A stretch of DNA of 64,000 nucleotides from Acinetobacter tjernbergiae DSM 14971 = CIP 107465 (GTDB lineage: Bacteria; Pseudomonadota; Gammaproteobacteria; Pseudomonadales; Moraxellaceae), in NCBI RefSeq assembly GCF_000374425.1, contig NZ_KB894366.1:51417-115416 (forward strand), read 5' to 3'. This document shows, piece after piece, positions 48,692-59,264 of the stretch (within the stretch, counting starts at the first letter, position 1; each line of letters opens with the position of its first letter). The notes beneath the pieces are model-generated. The model had not been told where the DNA came from. It saw only the letters and a program-made list of their open reading frames with translations, and made no database searches. A program made the translations under genes and the position numbers.

Positions 48692-49816
48692 ATGTTTACT
48701 GAATTTATTTTACCAAAATCAACAGGTTATCGAATTTCAGGTCGTACAATGGATTTTGCAGCTACATTTACTTGGCAATTGGCTGCCATACCCGTTGCAA
48801 CCAGCTTAAAAGCGATTGATAGTCTGAATCCCAATACTCCTGCATATAAATGGCAAGCAAAATATGGATTTATGGGTATTGGTATTAAATTACCTTTCAA
48901 TCTATTGGATACCAAAGTTTCTGATGCTATGAATACTGAAGGATTCTCAGCAGCAGCACTGTGGCTTCCACCATCGATTTATCCTAAAAAAGCTGATGCT
49001 CCACAACATGCAAAGCTCATTTCTGCACTTGATATTTGTGGTTGGGCTGTTTCTAATTATTCTTCAGTTGAAACATTAAAAAACGATTTATATGCTATTC
49101 AACAGGGTCAAACTACATCTTTAGGTGAAATTCTATATTTCTGGGACCCATTACAATTTTCTGAACATACGGAACTCAATCAAAGTAATGAAGTAAAAAA
49201 TTTAATTCCTATTCATTTCCAATTCCACGATAAAACAGGAGCAAGTTTAGTTCTTGAATTCCGTGATGGTGCTTTATCGATTACTGATAATAGTGATATT
49301 GGTGTGATGACAAATAATCCGTTTATTGATTGGCATCGAACAAATTTGGAAAACTATTTAGGCGTCACAAACGTCGAAACAGATAATAAAACCATCATTG
49401 GTTTGAATGTTAATAAAGCCGGAAATGGTGGTGGTTCCATTGGTTTATCTTCATCAGCATTACCCGCAGACCGTTTTCTACGCACTACAATGACATTGAA
49501 CTATTCAATGCTATGGTTAAATCAAAATCCTAAACCGAGCAACAATGCTGCGATTGCCCACACCATGAATGTCATTAAAGGTATTTATGTAACACGTGGA
49601 CAGTGTATTGACCAGAGTGGTAATCCGAAAGGAGACTATACTCAATGGGAAATTGTACGCGATCATGAAAATCAAGTTTTTTATATCGCAACCACAGCCA
49701 GTTTAGGTTTTTGGCAAGTCAATTTTTCAGATTACCAACTTCAAGAAAATGCAAAACCACAATTCGTTGTCATCTCCGACGCAATCAAAATGCCTATTTT
49801 GACTGCAGCTGTTTAG
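48692..49816 (+). CDS. Choloylglycine hydrolase/penicillin V acylase-like protein lacking the nucleophile Cys
   Basis: 374 residues aligning to the linear amide C-N hydrolase (Ntn) family. The N-terminus reads MFTEFILPKSTGYRISGRTM, which aligns without gaps to bile-salt-hydrolase-type starts where residue 2 is the catalytic Cys; here it is Phe (TTT). Other active-site positions look intact: Asp21, Asn81 (MNTEGFS), Asn208 (VMTNNPFIDWH) and an Arg at 261 or 264. The start is firm, because an in-frame TAA lies two codons upstream. No signal peptide is present. It is divergent from hutC and convergent with quiA. It could be a pseudoenzyme with retained ligand binding, or a sequencing error of one base (TGT to TTT). 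Confidence 0.88.
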   Translation: MFTEFILPKSTGYRISGRTMDFAATFTWQLAAIPVATSLKAIDSLNPNTPAYKWQAKYGFMGIGIKLPFNLLDTKVSDAMNTEGFSAAALWLPPSIYPKKADAPQHAKLISALDICGWAVSNYSSVETLKNDLYAIQQGQTTSLGEILYFWDPLQFSEHTELNQSNEVKNLIPIHFQFHDKTGASLVLEFRDGALSITDNSDIGVMTNNPFIDWHRTNLENYLGVTNVETDNKTIIGLNVNKAGNGGGSIGLSSSALPADRFLRTTMTLNYSMLWLNQNPKPSNNAAIAHTMNVIKGIYVTRGQCIDQSGNPKGDYTQWEIVRDHENQVFYIATTASLGFWQVNFSDYQLQENAKPQFVVISDAIKMPILTAAV

Positions 49817-49832
49817 AATTCAACTCAAATAA

Positions 49833-49864
49833 AAAAAACTGCAATCATTTGATTGCAGTTTTTT
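49833..49864. terminator. Bidirectional terminator (Ntn-hydrolase-like gene / quiA)
   Basis: A 14-bp stem AAAAAACTGCAATC / GATTGCAGTTTTTT (49833-49846 with 49851-49864), loop 4 nt, with A/T tracts on both sides. It ends both convergent units, 17 bp from each stop or so, including the long pca-qui transcript. Confidence 0.9.
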
Positions 49865-49882
49865 GAATGACAGCAATTTATG

Positions 49883-52306
49883 TTATTGCAAACTATATGC
49901 AATGACGTAGTCACCATGATCAGGTGATTGACGAGCGCCACCTGCCGTAATCATCACATACTGTTTGCCTGTTTTAGGTGAAACATAACTGATCGGCGTT
50001 GCTTGACTACCAACAGGTAAACGTGATTTCCACAACTCTTTACCCGTTGAAGAATCTAATGCACGTAAATAATAGTCTTGTGTTGCGGCAAAGAAGACTA
50101 AACCACCTTGCGTCGCCATTGGTCCACCAATCGTAGGCATACCAATCGGTGCTTTCAATCCCATTTTGATGCCCATTGGGCCAGTATCTTCTACTGTTCC
50201 CATCGGCACTTGCCATGCAATTTGACGTGTTTTCATGTCAATCGCTGTCATTGTGCCATAAGGTGGTTTTTGGCATGGAATATTCAATTTCGACCAGAAA
50301 CGGTTTTTATCTACTTTATATGGCGTGCCTTTCATTGGCACAGCCCCCATACCCGTATTCACCTTTTCGCCGCCATTTGCTTCTCGTGCAAGATCTTCTG
50401 GTGTTTGCTCAACCAACTGAATCCATAAACCCAAACGCATATCATTGACAAACATGTATTGATGACTCGGATCAAACGCAATACTGCCCCAATTCATCCC
50501 ACCCAAAGAGCCAGGAAAACTGAGTGAAACATCCTTACCTGGTGCAGTAAATAAACCTTCGTAACGCATTGATTTGAAGTTAATGCGACACATCAATTGA
50601 TCAAATGGTGTTGCACCCCACATATCTGATTCAGTCAAGGTTTGGTTGCCAATTTGCGGCATTTCAACTGAACGTGGTTGTGTCGGACTGTATTGTTCGC
50701 CTTTGATATCGGCAGGTTTTACAGGTTGCTCAATCACTTTTGTCAGTGGCTGTCCCGTCAAACGATCTAAGACAAAGAATTGACCTGATTTCGTTCCAAT
50801 CACCACCGCAGGCTTATTTGTTCCATCCTGCATTGGGAAATTAACCAAGCTCGGTTGCATTGGTAAATCGAAATCCCATAAATCATTATGAACAGTTTGA
50901 TACGCCCACTTTTCTTTACCTGTTGTTGCATCTAAAGCCAAAACGGATGAGTTGTACTTGTGATCGAGTGGCTGACGATTACCGCCCCAAACATCGACAG
51001 ATGAACTTCCCATCGGTAAAAATACAGTGTTCATTTGCGGATCATAAGACATGGCTGCCCATGAATTCGCTGAACTACGCTTATAGGTTTCACCGTCTTT
51101 AAGTACATAGTTTGGATTTGAATTACGTGGATCAAATGCCCAACGCAATTCACCTGTAATGACATCGTATGCACGAATCACACCACCTGGCATATCCGCA
51201 GCGAAGTTATCGGCAATACGGCTACCCACCACAAGCACTGAACCTGCTATCGTTGGTGCAGAAGTCACTTCAAAACGTGGAGCTTTAGTTCCCTCACCTA
51301 ATCCTTTTAATAAATTAACTGTGCCATCCACACCAAAATCTTTACAACGCTCACCCGTATCCGCATTCACTGCAATTAGACGACCATCAGGGGTATTGGT
51401 ATAAACACGGCGTAAACAAGAGGTGTTATTTGCAACAGCTTTGACTGGAGTTGCGCCGACTAAGGTGGGTTGTTGCAATACCTGAGTTGAATCAAAGTAT
51501 GCAACACCACGGCAACGCTCCCATGCATCCGCTTTAGAATTGACTTCAGCTTTCCAGAGTTGTTTACCTGAATCTGCCTCTAAAGCTAAAATATTATTAT
51601 GGGGTGTACATAAGAACAGTTTATTACCGACTTGTAATGGGGTCATTTGATCTTCTGCACCATTGCCAGTACCTGTGGTGAAATCACCTGTACGGAAGCG
51701 CCAAGCCTCTTTCAATTGATGTACATTATCACGGGTAATTTGGTCTAATGCAGCAAAACGACTGCCTCCCGAATCTTGACCGTAATGTTGCCAATTGGTT
51801 TGTTTCATGTCTGTTTTAACTGGAACCAATGGCAAACGCTCACCTGAAGCGGCAACGGTCGGATGTGGAATAAACATTTGATAGAAACCAATGATCATAC
51901 CCAATACGGTTAACCCACCCACAGCATAAGCAGGCAAAGCAGCCGTCGGTTGATATTGATAACGGCGAATTGATGGCAAGCTAAACATCAAGGCTGCAAA
52001 TAAGCCTGCTGGAAACATGAGTCTTGAAAATAGTGGCCAAAATTCCCAGCCAGCATCAACCAATGCCCAAAGCACCGTTCCTGCAAAAACAAGACTAAAT
52101 AACCAAACACCCAATACCTTTTTCTTAAAAATATAAAGTGCAGACACCAATGTTAATAAACCAGAGATCACAAAATACCATGATCCCCCTAGCGTGACTA
52201 GCTTTGCTCCACCGACAGTAAAAAATAAACCTGTCAGCAACAAAGCCAAGCCTAAAATAAAACACCATATTTTCAGTATGATATGTGAGTTTGTAGATTC
52301 AGACAT
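49883..52306 (-). CDS. quiA: QuiA, PQQ-dependent quinate/shikimate dehydrogenase
   Basis: Oxidises quinate to 3-dehydroquinate, and shikimate to 3-dehydroshikimate, at the periplasmic face and feeds electrons to quinone. 807 residues: five hydrophobic helices in about residues 10-140, then an eight-bladed PQQ propeller beginning QTNWQHYGQDSGGSRFAALDQIT. It has the family patterns ALEADSGKQLWKAEVNSKAD, PLQVGNKLFLCTPHNNILAL and WAYQTVHNDLWDFDLPMQPSLV, the last typical of membrane glucose-type dehydrogenases. It is the last gene of the pca-qui run, 16 bp after quiX. PQQ synthesis genes are not in the window. Confidence 0.95.
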   Translation of the reverse strand: MSESTNSHIILKIWCFILGLALLLTGLFFTVGGAKLVTLGGSWYFVISGLLTLVSALYIFKKKVLGVWLFSLVFAGTVLWALVDAGWEFWPLFSRLMFPAGLFAALMFSLPSIRRYQYQPTAALPAYAVGGLTVLGMIIGFYQMFIPHPTVAASGERLPLVPVKTDMKQTNWQHYGQDSGGSRFAALDQITRDNVHQLKEAWRFRTGDFTTGTGNGAEDQMTPLQVGNKLFLCTPHNNILALEADSGKQLWKAEVNSKADAWERCRGVAYFDSTQVLQQPTLVGATPVKAVANNTSCLRRVYTNTPDGRLIAVNADTGERCKDFGVDGTVNLLKGLGEGTKAPRFEVTSAPTIAGSVLVVGSRIADNFAADMPGGVIRAYDVITGELRWAFDPRNSNPNYVLKDGETYKRSSANSWAAMSYDPQMNTVFLPMGSSSVDVWGGNRQPLDHKYNSSVLALDATTGKEKWAYQTVHNDLWDFDLPMQPSLVNFPMQDGTNKPAVVIGTKSGQFFVLDRLTGQPLTKVIEQPVKPADIKGEQYSPTQPRSVEMPQIGNQTLTESDMWGATPFDQLMCRINFKSMRYEGLFTAPGKDVSLSFPGSLGGMNWGSIAFDPSHQYMFVNDMRLGLWIQLVEQTPEDLAREANGGEKVNTGMGAVPMKGTPYKVDKNRFWSKLNIPCQKPPYGTMTAIDMKTRQIAWQVPMGTVEDTGPMGIKMGLKAPIGMPTIGGPMATQGGLVFFAATQDYYLRALDSSTGKELWKSRLPVGSQATPISYVSPKTGKQYVMITAGGARQSPDHGDYVIAYSLQ

Positions 52307-52322
52307 ACGTCATACTCCTATA

Positions 52323-53648
52323 TTAGAAATTCACGCGCATACTTAAACCTGCAACCCACGCATCATCGACTTCTTTTACACCCGCAGGCTGATGAATATA
52401 TTGTAGGTTTGGTCTTAACATGACCGCAGGTGACCATTGATAGGTATAGTTCAACTCGACATTGAGCTCATCACGTTGTACAGGAACATAATCCGCCGCA
52501 AGCGCATCATATTCGTCATAACCACGGCTGTTATTGATTGCAATCTGACGATCGGTATAACGATCATTGACTAGATAGTTTGCAACACCAAAACCAATTG
52601 AATCGTTTGGACGACTATCAAATGGTCCTTTGTACCAAAGTGCGAGTTGTTGTGTGCTTTGTACGGCTGTGGTGGCTTTATCATTTACGACTGCGTTGAA
52701 GCTGACAAATAAACCCTGCTTCGGATTGTCTCCTTTTTGGGTGAGTTGTTGCTGTGCATTCAACCAAAAACTATGTTTGCTATCATGAACTTTACCGACA
52801 GTGGCGATATCATTCGCTTCAGCAGTCGAGTACAAGGCACCTAGCTTATATTCACCTGCTAATCCATTGAACGCTGCCAACTTAGGTCGCCAAGCCAGTT
52901 CCACGGGAATAGTTGCCCCTTTGACATTGTCCATATCCAAGTTAAAACCATCACTTTTCCCAGTTTTAACGTTATCTGGATTCACCTCGTAGACACCGAC
53001 ACCCAATGTCCATTCTGGTGCAAATTGATATTTAAGATTGGTGCCCCACAGACCTACAGGTAAGTTATACCAAATTGAACCAATCGATTTTCCAAGCTGC
53101 CCACCGCATAACAATAAGTTCTGAAACTCACATTGTGAGCTATTAAAGTCATCCGACATGCCCATACGACCAATTTTGAATTGCACCGTATTGTCAGCAG
53201 AACCCTTTTTGACCCATGCCTGTGTTAAACGCCAAATTTTGCCTCGCCCATAAATCTCTTGCGTGTTGCCGAAAGCACTAGAGCGTGGATCTTTAATTCG
53301 CTCTAGTGTTAAAGAATTACCATCGCGCTTGGTAATTAAAATATTGGCTGTAGTATTTTCCCAACCTGCAATTTTGCCTAAATCAAAATTTGCGCCTAGA
53401 GCCAGTTGAGCTGCATTTTCAAAACTATTATTGTCGTTATAACCACCATCCAAATTGGTTGCTGATTGACTCATAATGGCTGCGGTAAATTTATAACCGT
53501 CTTTTTCCAGTTGTTGACGTTGCCCGTTCCAATCTCCGAGTAGCCATTGACGATCTTGCGACCAAGGCTGATCGGCAAAACTGCTTTGTGCTGTACAAAT
53601 GGCAATTGCCAAACAACTCATTTTGACCAATAAAGAACTTGAATTCAT
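52323..53648 (-). CDS. quiX: QuiX, OprB-type outer-membrane porin for quinate
   Basis: 441 residues with a signal peptide (to SSFA-D) and the OprB carbohydrate-porin pattern: WLLGDWNGQRQQLEKDGYKF at the mature start, alternating strands, a Cys pair (SQCEFQNLLLCGG) and a terminal Phe (SMRVNF) needed for outer-membrane insertion. Preceded by GGAGGC, lying between quiC and quiA. Uptake of quinate or shikimate across the outer membrane is inferred from position. Confidence 0.88.
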   Translation of the reverse strand: MNSSSLLVKMSCLAIAICTAQSSFADQPWSQDRQWLLGDWNGQRQQLEKDGYKFTAAIMSQSATNLDGGYNDNNSFENAAQLALGANFDLGKIAGWENTTANILITKRDGNSLTLERIKDPRSSAFGNTQEIYGRGKIWRLTQAWVKKGSADNTVQFKIGRMGMSDDFNSSQCEFQNLLLCGGQLGKSIGSIWYNLPVGLWGTNLKYQFAPEWTLGVGVYEVNPDNVKTGKSDGFNLDMDNVKGATIPVELAWRPKLAAFNGLAGEYKLGALYSTAEANDIATVGKVHDSKHSFWLNAQQQLTQKGDNPKQGLFVSFNAVVNDKATTAVQSTQQLALWYKGPFDSRPNDSIGFGVANYLVNDRYTDRQIAINNSRGYDEYDALAADYVPVQRDELNVELNYTYQWSPAVMLRPNLQYIHQPAGVKEVDDAWVAGLSMRVNF

Positions 53649-53666
53649 GTCAAAGCCTCCATGCTT

Positions 53667-55127
53667 TTATTTAAATTTTACGGCTGAACTGAGTTCAGAG
53701 GTCGCACCTAAATGATCAGTAACATTCGCAGTCACCACCGCCACTTTTGTTGTTGGCTTCCATGATGCAATCGCAATGCCCTCTGCATTGGTCACAGCAA
53801 CAACCGAACCTAAATACAATTCAGCTTCATTTGAATTTGCTGATGAGTTTCCAAACAATTCAATCTGATAGCGTTGATTCGGTTGCCCTTTAATTTGCGC
53901 GACAACGTGTCCTTTAGATAAAGTTAATTTTGGTGCTTGTACTCCCTGATTCGGTTGTGCATTACAGCCTTGCTCATTCGGTTGTTGGCAAGTTTTTTGT
54001 AGTTTGACTGGATCAATCTTGACACCGTGTCCACGAGAACCCACAAAATGTGCGTGTTCCAAACCTGGGATATCAAAAATAATCGCACCTACACGTTGAT
54101 TTGGAACACAACTGCCACCTGCTTCACAACGTTTAATGTCTTTGCCGTTATTCCAAATTTGGTTTTTGGTCAATGTGATGTGTGCATTGGCATCTTTTTC
54201 AGAACGAATGGCGATTCCTACTCGATTGCCATGCACTTTGTTGCTATCCAAGATATTGCCATCACCCGTCAAGTTAAAACCATTCGAGTTATTGGTTAGT
54301 TCGTTATAAGCGATATAGTTGCGTTTGCCCCAGTTGATCTGTAAACCATCTGAATAATTTTCAAATTTGTTACCAACCACGGCATTGTCATTCCCCCATA
54401 GGATTTCAATGCCTTGTGATGGTTCTGGATTTGCGGAAGTTGAAATAAAATGGTTGTTGGCAACGAGATTAAATGCAGCACCACGTGTTAATTCCAAACC
54501 ATCGCCATTGTCTTGGAAATAATTGTCTAAAACCTTGTTGTTATTGGTGGTCGTTGCGGTTGGATTACCTTTGCCATCGTCACCCGTCAACATCACACCC
54601 GCGCCACCATAGTTGTGCATAATGCGGTTATGCTGAATCAAGTTATTGCTTGCACGATTCATCAAGATACCGATACAAAAATGACGAATTTCTAGACCCT
54701 GAATCGTGACACCATTAATGTCACGTAACACGATACCTGGTAAAGTTGTAGTACGCACGTTGGTTCCAAATTGTCCCTCTACTGCTCCCGGACAAGCTTC
54801 AACTCCTGTACCTTTAATATAATTTGAACCATCTACTGCAATAAATTCACCTGTTTTTGCCCATTGTGTACCGATGATTTTGACAGGTGCTTTAATTTCA
54901 GGAAGTGGGCTATTCACCTTAATCGCATACGGTGCTTGACCAACCGCTTGAATCAAAATTTCACTAGCTTCCGTTGGTTTGGTATTGGCTTGTTCAATCG
55001 CCCAACGAAGAGAACCTTTTTCAGCATCATCCTGATAACGATCAACCACATAAGTCTCGGCTGCTGCCAAACCTGATACTGCTAAACCGATTGCAAGCGC
55101 GCTTAAACGTAAAGAAATAACATTCAT
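53667..55127 (-). CDS. quiC: QuiC, periplasmic 3-dehydroshikimate dehydratase (beta-helix type)
   Basis: Converts 3-dehydroshikimate to protocatechuate. ATG 55127, with AAAAGGATT upstream, gives 486 residues; a TTG 18 nt further is less likely. The signal peptide ends GLAAA-E. The body is a right-handed parallel beta-helix of Asn-rich rungs (NNLIQHNRIMHNYGGAGVM, LVANNHFIST, NYIAYNELTNNSNGF), with Cys pairs in the later part. This is the unusual Acinetobacter type, unrelated to the AsbF/QsuB TIM-barrel dehydratases. It lies between quiB and quiX. Confidence 0.9.
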   Translation of the reverse strand: MNVISLRLSALAIGLAVSGLAAAETYVVDRYQDDAEKGSLRWAIEQANTKPTEASEILIQAVGQAPYAIKVNSPLPEIKAPVKIIGTQWAKTGEFIAVDGSNYIKGTGVEACPGAVEGQFGTNVRTTTLPGIVLRDINGVTIQGLEIRHFCIGILMNRASNNLIQHNRIMHNYGGAGVMLTGDDGKGNPTATTTNNNKVLDNYFQDNGDGLELTRGAAFNLVANNHFISTSANPEPSQGIEILWGNDNAVVGNKFENYSDGLQINWGKRNYIAYNELTNNSNGFNLTGDGNILDSNKVHGNRVGIAIRSEKDANAHITLTKNQIWNNGKDIKRCEAGGSCVPNQRVGAIIFDIPGLEHAHFVGSRGHGVKIDPVKLQKTCQQPNEQGCNAQPNQGVQAPKLTLSKGHVVAQIKGQPNQRYQIELFGNSSANSNEAELYLGSVVAVTNAEGIAIASWKPTTKVAVVTANVTDHLGATSELSSAVKFK

Positions 55128-55145
55128 TTTTAAAATCCTTTTCAA

Positions 55146-55985
55146 TTATTGTGTTGGTTGAACTGTTTTTAGGAACTGTTTGAGTTGGGTCACATCAATT
55201 TGACCCGGTGCTGATGCTTCACCAATCATGCCGAAGCTAAAACTACCGCCCATGTTTGCTGTTGCAATACGCGAAATTGTGCCCAGTTTGCCCATCGACA
55301 TTGTCAACAGTGGCTTTTTAGATTGTTGACTAACTTTCAGCGTTGCATTCATCAAAGTGAAAACATCTTGTTTGCTTTGTGGCATCACTGCGATTTTTAA
55401 AATATCCGCACCAAGCTCATCTTGTTTGAGTAGACGCTTCACGATTTCATCTTCACTTGGCGTTTGCTTAAAGTCATGGTTCGACATGACAATCAGCACT
55501 TTTTTGTCATGCGCCAATTTGACTGTATTTTTTACCACCTGCTGATCTCGGAACATTTCCACATCGAGCATACCCATAAAAGGTTGTTTCAAATACGCTT
55601 GATAGGTCTTGCCATAATCCGCATCACTGATGGTGAGTTTGCCACCTTCGTTGTGAGTGCGTATGGTTGCAATCATGGGTTTAGTGCCTAGAACTTTTTT
55701 TAATTCATGTCCTAAAGCAATCACTTGTTTGCTATCAGCAGCAAACTCCAATAAATCAATCCGAAACTCTGCTAAATCTGCATCTTGATTAGCTGCAATC
55801 ACTTTGGCTTGAGCGATCGCTTGCTCTTTAGTTTTTGCAGTAATCGGTACAATTGTTTTAACAGGTATTTGTGCCAGTGCCGAAAGTTCAACCTGTTTTT
55901 GAACATTTTCTTGAGCGTGTACCATTTGAACCGTAAATAAAGGGCTAACAAGCAACATCAATGCTGCCAGTGTTTTCATTTTCAT
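55146..55985 (-). CDS. quiB: QuiB, type I 3-dehydroquinate dehydratase with signal peptide
   Basis: Dehydrates 3-dehydroquinate to 3-dehydroshikimate by a Schiff-base mechanism. Three or four ATGs (55991, 55988, 55985, 55979) follow AAGGA; 55985 has the best spacing. The hydrophobic leader ends MVHA-Q, marking a periplasmic catabolic form distinct from biosynthetic AroD/AroQ. Type I features: DLAEFRIDLLEF near 75, IATIRTHNEGGK, MSNHDFKQTPSEDEIV with the catalytic His, and DILKIAVMPQSKQD with the Schiff-base Lys. It follows pcaG. Confidence 0.92.
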   Translation of the reverse strand: MKMKTLAALMLLVSPLFTVQMVHAQENVQKQVELSALAQIPVKTIVPITAKTKEQAIAQAKVIAANQDADLAEFRIDLLEFAADSKQVIALGHELKKVLGTKPMIATIRTHNEGGKLTISDADYGKTYQAYLKQPFMGMLDVEMFRDQQVVKNTVKLAHDKKVLIVMSNHDFKQTPSEDEIVKRLLKQDELGADILKIAVMPQSKQDVFTLMNATLKVSQQSKKPLLTMSMGKLGTISRIATANMGGSFSFGMIGEASAPGQIDVTQLKQFLKTVQPTQ

Positions 55986-56053
55986 CATCATCTTCCTTAA
56001 TGGATTGCCTGTCTTTCCCAAGAGCAAGCAATCATTCGTTATGCACTTAAAAT

Positions 56054-56683
56054 TTAAATATCAAAAAACACTGTTTCATCTTCACCTTGAATGCGAATAT
56101 CAAAGCGATAGACCACCTCACCATCCACTTCTGTGCGTTTGGCAATTAAGGTTTGACGACGTGTCGCCCATTCAATACTGTTTAGAACAGGATCATTAGC
56201 ATTGGCTTCAATTTCATCATCAAAGTAGATACGCGTGTTTAAACCGATGTTGATCCCACGAGCAAAAAGTACGACTGCAATATGCGGTGCTTGAGTAGAG
56301 CCTTTACGTCCAGCAACAGCACCTGGTTTTATCGTATCGAAACTCCAAAAACCTGTTTCAAAGTTCGCGCCTGTACGCCCCCAACCACAGAAGCTTGGAT
56401 CTACGCTCTTGCCTTGACTATCCGCATGGCTTGGGTAAACACCGTTGGTATCGGCTTGCCAGATTTCTAACAACACATCTCTTAATGGCAAACCAAGACC
56501 ATCAAATACTTGTCCTTCAAGGCGAATACGTTGACCTTGCGTTTTTTCACTAACCAACTGATTGTTAAAATTGTGTTCAAATACTTCAATATTGGCTTGC
56601 TGAGGTAACAAACCAATATGTACATAAGGGCCACCTGTTTGTGATGGTGTTTCTTTCAATTCCTGAAAATTCCATGCGTTCAT
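56054..56683 (-). CDS. pcaG: PcaG, protocatechuate 3,4-dioxygenase alpha subunit
   Basis: 209 residues. Non-catalytic partner of PcaH in ring cleavage between the two hydroxyls of protocatechuate. It shares the intradiol dioxygenase fold (GQRIRLEGQVFDGLGLPLRDVLLEIWQAD) but lacks the iron ligands, as expected for the alpha chain. AAGGAAC precedes the ATG, 12 bp after pcaH. Confidence 0.95.
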   Translation of the reverse strand: MNAWNFQELKETPSQTGGPYVHIGLLPQQANIEVFEHNFNNQLVSEKTQGQRIRLEGQVFDGLGLPLRDVLLEIWQADTNGVYPSHADSQGKSVDPSFCGWGRTGANFETGFWSFDTIKPGAVAGRKGSTQAPHIAVVLFARGINIGLNTRIYFDDEIEANANDPVLNSIEWATRRQTLIAKRTEVDGEVVYRFDIRIQGEDETVFFDI

Positions 56684-56695
56684 TGTGTGAGTTCC

Positions 56696-57845
<1,150 letters not shown>

Positions 57846-57869
57846 TGACGTTGTCCCTGATTATGAAAG

Positions 57870-59222
57870 TTAAGTTGCATCTGTGTGCGCAACTAAAGAT
57901 TTAACAAAAATTGCGATCGCAGCAGCCGTTGCTGGAATCATCAGTAAGCTGAGAATCGCCGTGAAAGACCAATCATTGCCCAATAAAACTGCACCAATCC
58001 ATGCACCAAACACTGCACCAAATCGACCAATTCCTGTCATCCAAGAAATACCTGTTGCACGACATTGCGTTGGATAAAAACGAGCACTTAAGGCTGGCAT
58101 TGAAGACTGAGCACCGTTGATGGCAATACCTGCGCATAGCACAAGCAATGCCAATAAGGTTGGATTATTGAGGCTTTGACCAACGGCGACTGCAAATAGA
58201 CCTGCAACAAAATAGAAAGCTGAAATAATGCGATTTGGATTGAAACGATCCATTGCCCAGCCAATAAATAACGCGCTGAGTACACCACCAAATTGGAATA
58301 ATCCACCAATAAATGCTGCACGCTCCATGGTTGCGCCAGTCTCACGCATTAAGGTTGGCAACCAACTGGTCAAGAGATAAATCACCACCAAACCCATGAA
58401 ATAGGTCGACCACAATAAAATCGTGCCTTTTGCATACTGTTTTGAGAACAACATACCAAACACATTTTTCTTTTCAGCCACAGCCGATTGTTCTTCTGGA
58501 ATATGAAACTCGGTTATGCCGTGTACTTTTTCAGGTGCAATATGGCTGAGGATTTTGCGAACCTTTTCTGGGTTTTTACCTTTTACGATCAAAAACCGAT
58601 ATGACTCAGGTAAGCAAAAAATCACTAAAAGCATTAAAATGAGTGGTGACCAACCGCCTAATAAAAACAAGCTGTGCCATCCAAATGTTGGGATCAACCA
58701 ACTACTAATAAAACCACCTGTTGCCATACCCAAGTTATAGCCACAAAACATACAAGTGATTAGTAGCGAACGAATCCGATTTGGGCAATATTCAGAGAAT
58801 AACGTGGTGGCATTTGGCATTGCCGCACCGAGTCCAATGCCCGTTAAAAAGCGTAATACAACCAAACTGTCTAAGTTAGTTGCATAAGCAGATGCCAAAG
58901 TGAAACCACCAAAAACCAGCATCGAAATGGTTAAAACAATTTTCCGTCCGAAACGATCTGCTGTAGGGCCTGATACCAATGCACCAATAATCATGCCGCC
59001 AAGTGCAGCACTCATCACAGGTCCAAGTTGAGAACGATCCAAGCCCCAATCTTGTGCCAACGCAGGTGCAATAAAGCCCATTGCTGCCGTATCAATCCCA
59101 TCGACAAACACAATCAGGAAACAAACAATTGCGATCATCCATTGATATTTACTAATCGGTGCATCATTAATGAGTGCCTGAGCATCCATACTGCTTTTTG
59201 GGGCAGCAAATTCCTGTGCCAT
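57870..59222 (-). CDS. pcaK: PcaK, protocatechuate/4-hydroxybenzoate MFS transporter
   Basis: 450 residues with twelve predicted helices, an aromatic acid:H+ symporter of the MFS. The DGIDTAAMGFIAPAL motif in TM1 with its Asp, and the loop signature GPTADRFGRK, are typical of PcaK/BenK proteins. AAGGAGGC precedes ATG 59222. By context it brings in protocatechuate made outside the inner membrane by QuiA-C. Confidence 0.94.
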   Translation of the reverse strand: MAQEFAAPKSSMDAQALINDAPISKYQWMIAIVCFLIVFVDGIDTAAMGFIAPALAQDWGLDRSQLGPVMSAALGGMIIGALVSGPTADRFGRKIVLTISMLVFGGFTLASAYATNLDSLVVLRFLTGIGLGAAMPNATTLFSEYCPNRIRSLLITCMFCGYNLGMATGGFISSWLIPTFGWHSLFLLGGWSPLILMLLVIFCLPESYRFLIVKGKNPEKVRKILSHIAPEKVHGITEFHIPEEQSAVAEKKNVFGMLFSKQYAKGTILLWSTYFMGLVVIYLLTSWLPTLMRETGATMERAAFIGGLFQFGGVLSALFIGWAMDRFNPNRIISAFYFVAGLFAVAVGQSLNNPTLLALLVLCAGIAINGAQSSMPALSARFYPTQCRATGISWMTGIGRFGAVFGAWIGAVLLGNDWSFTAILSLLMIPATAAAIAIFVKSLVAHTDAT

Positions 59223-59264
59223 AGTTGCCTCCTTGTAGGCGAATTCCTTTCTAACCCTGTGCGG

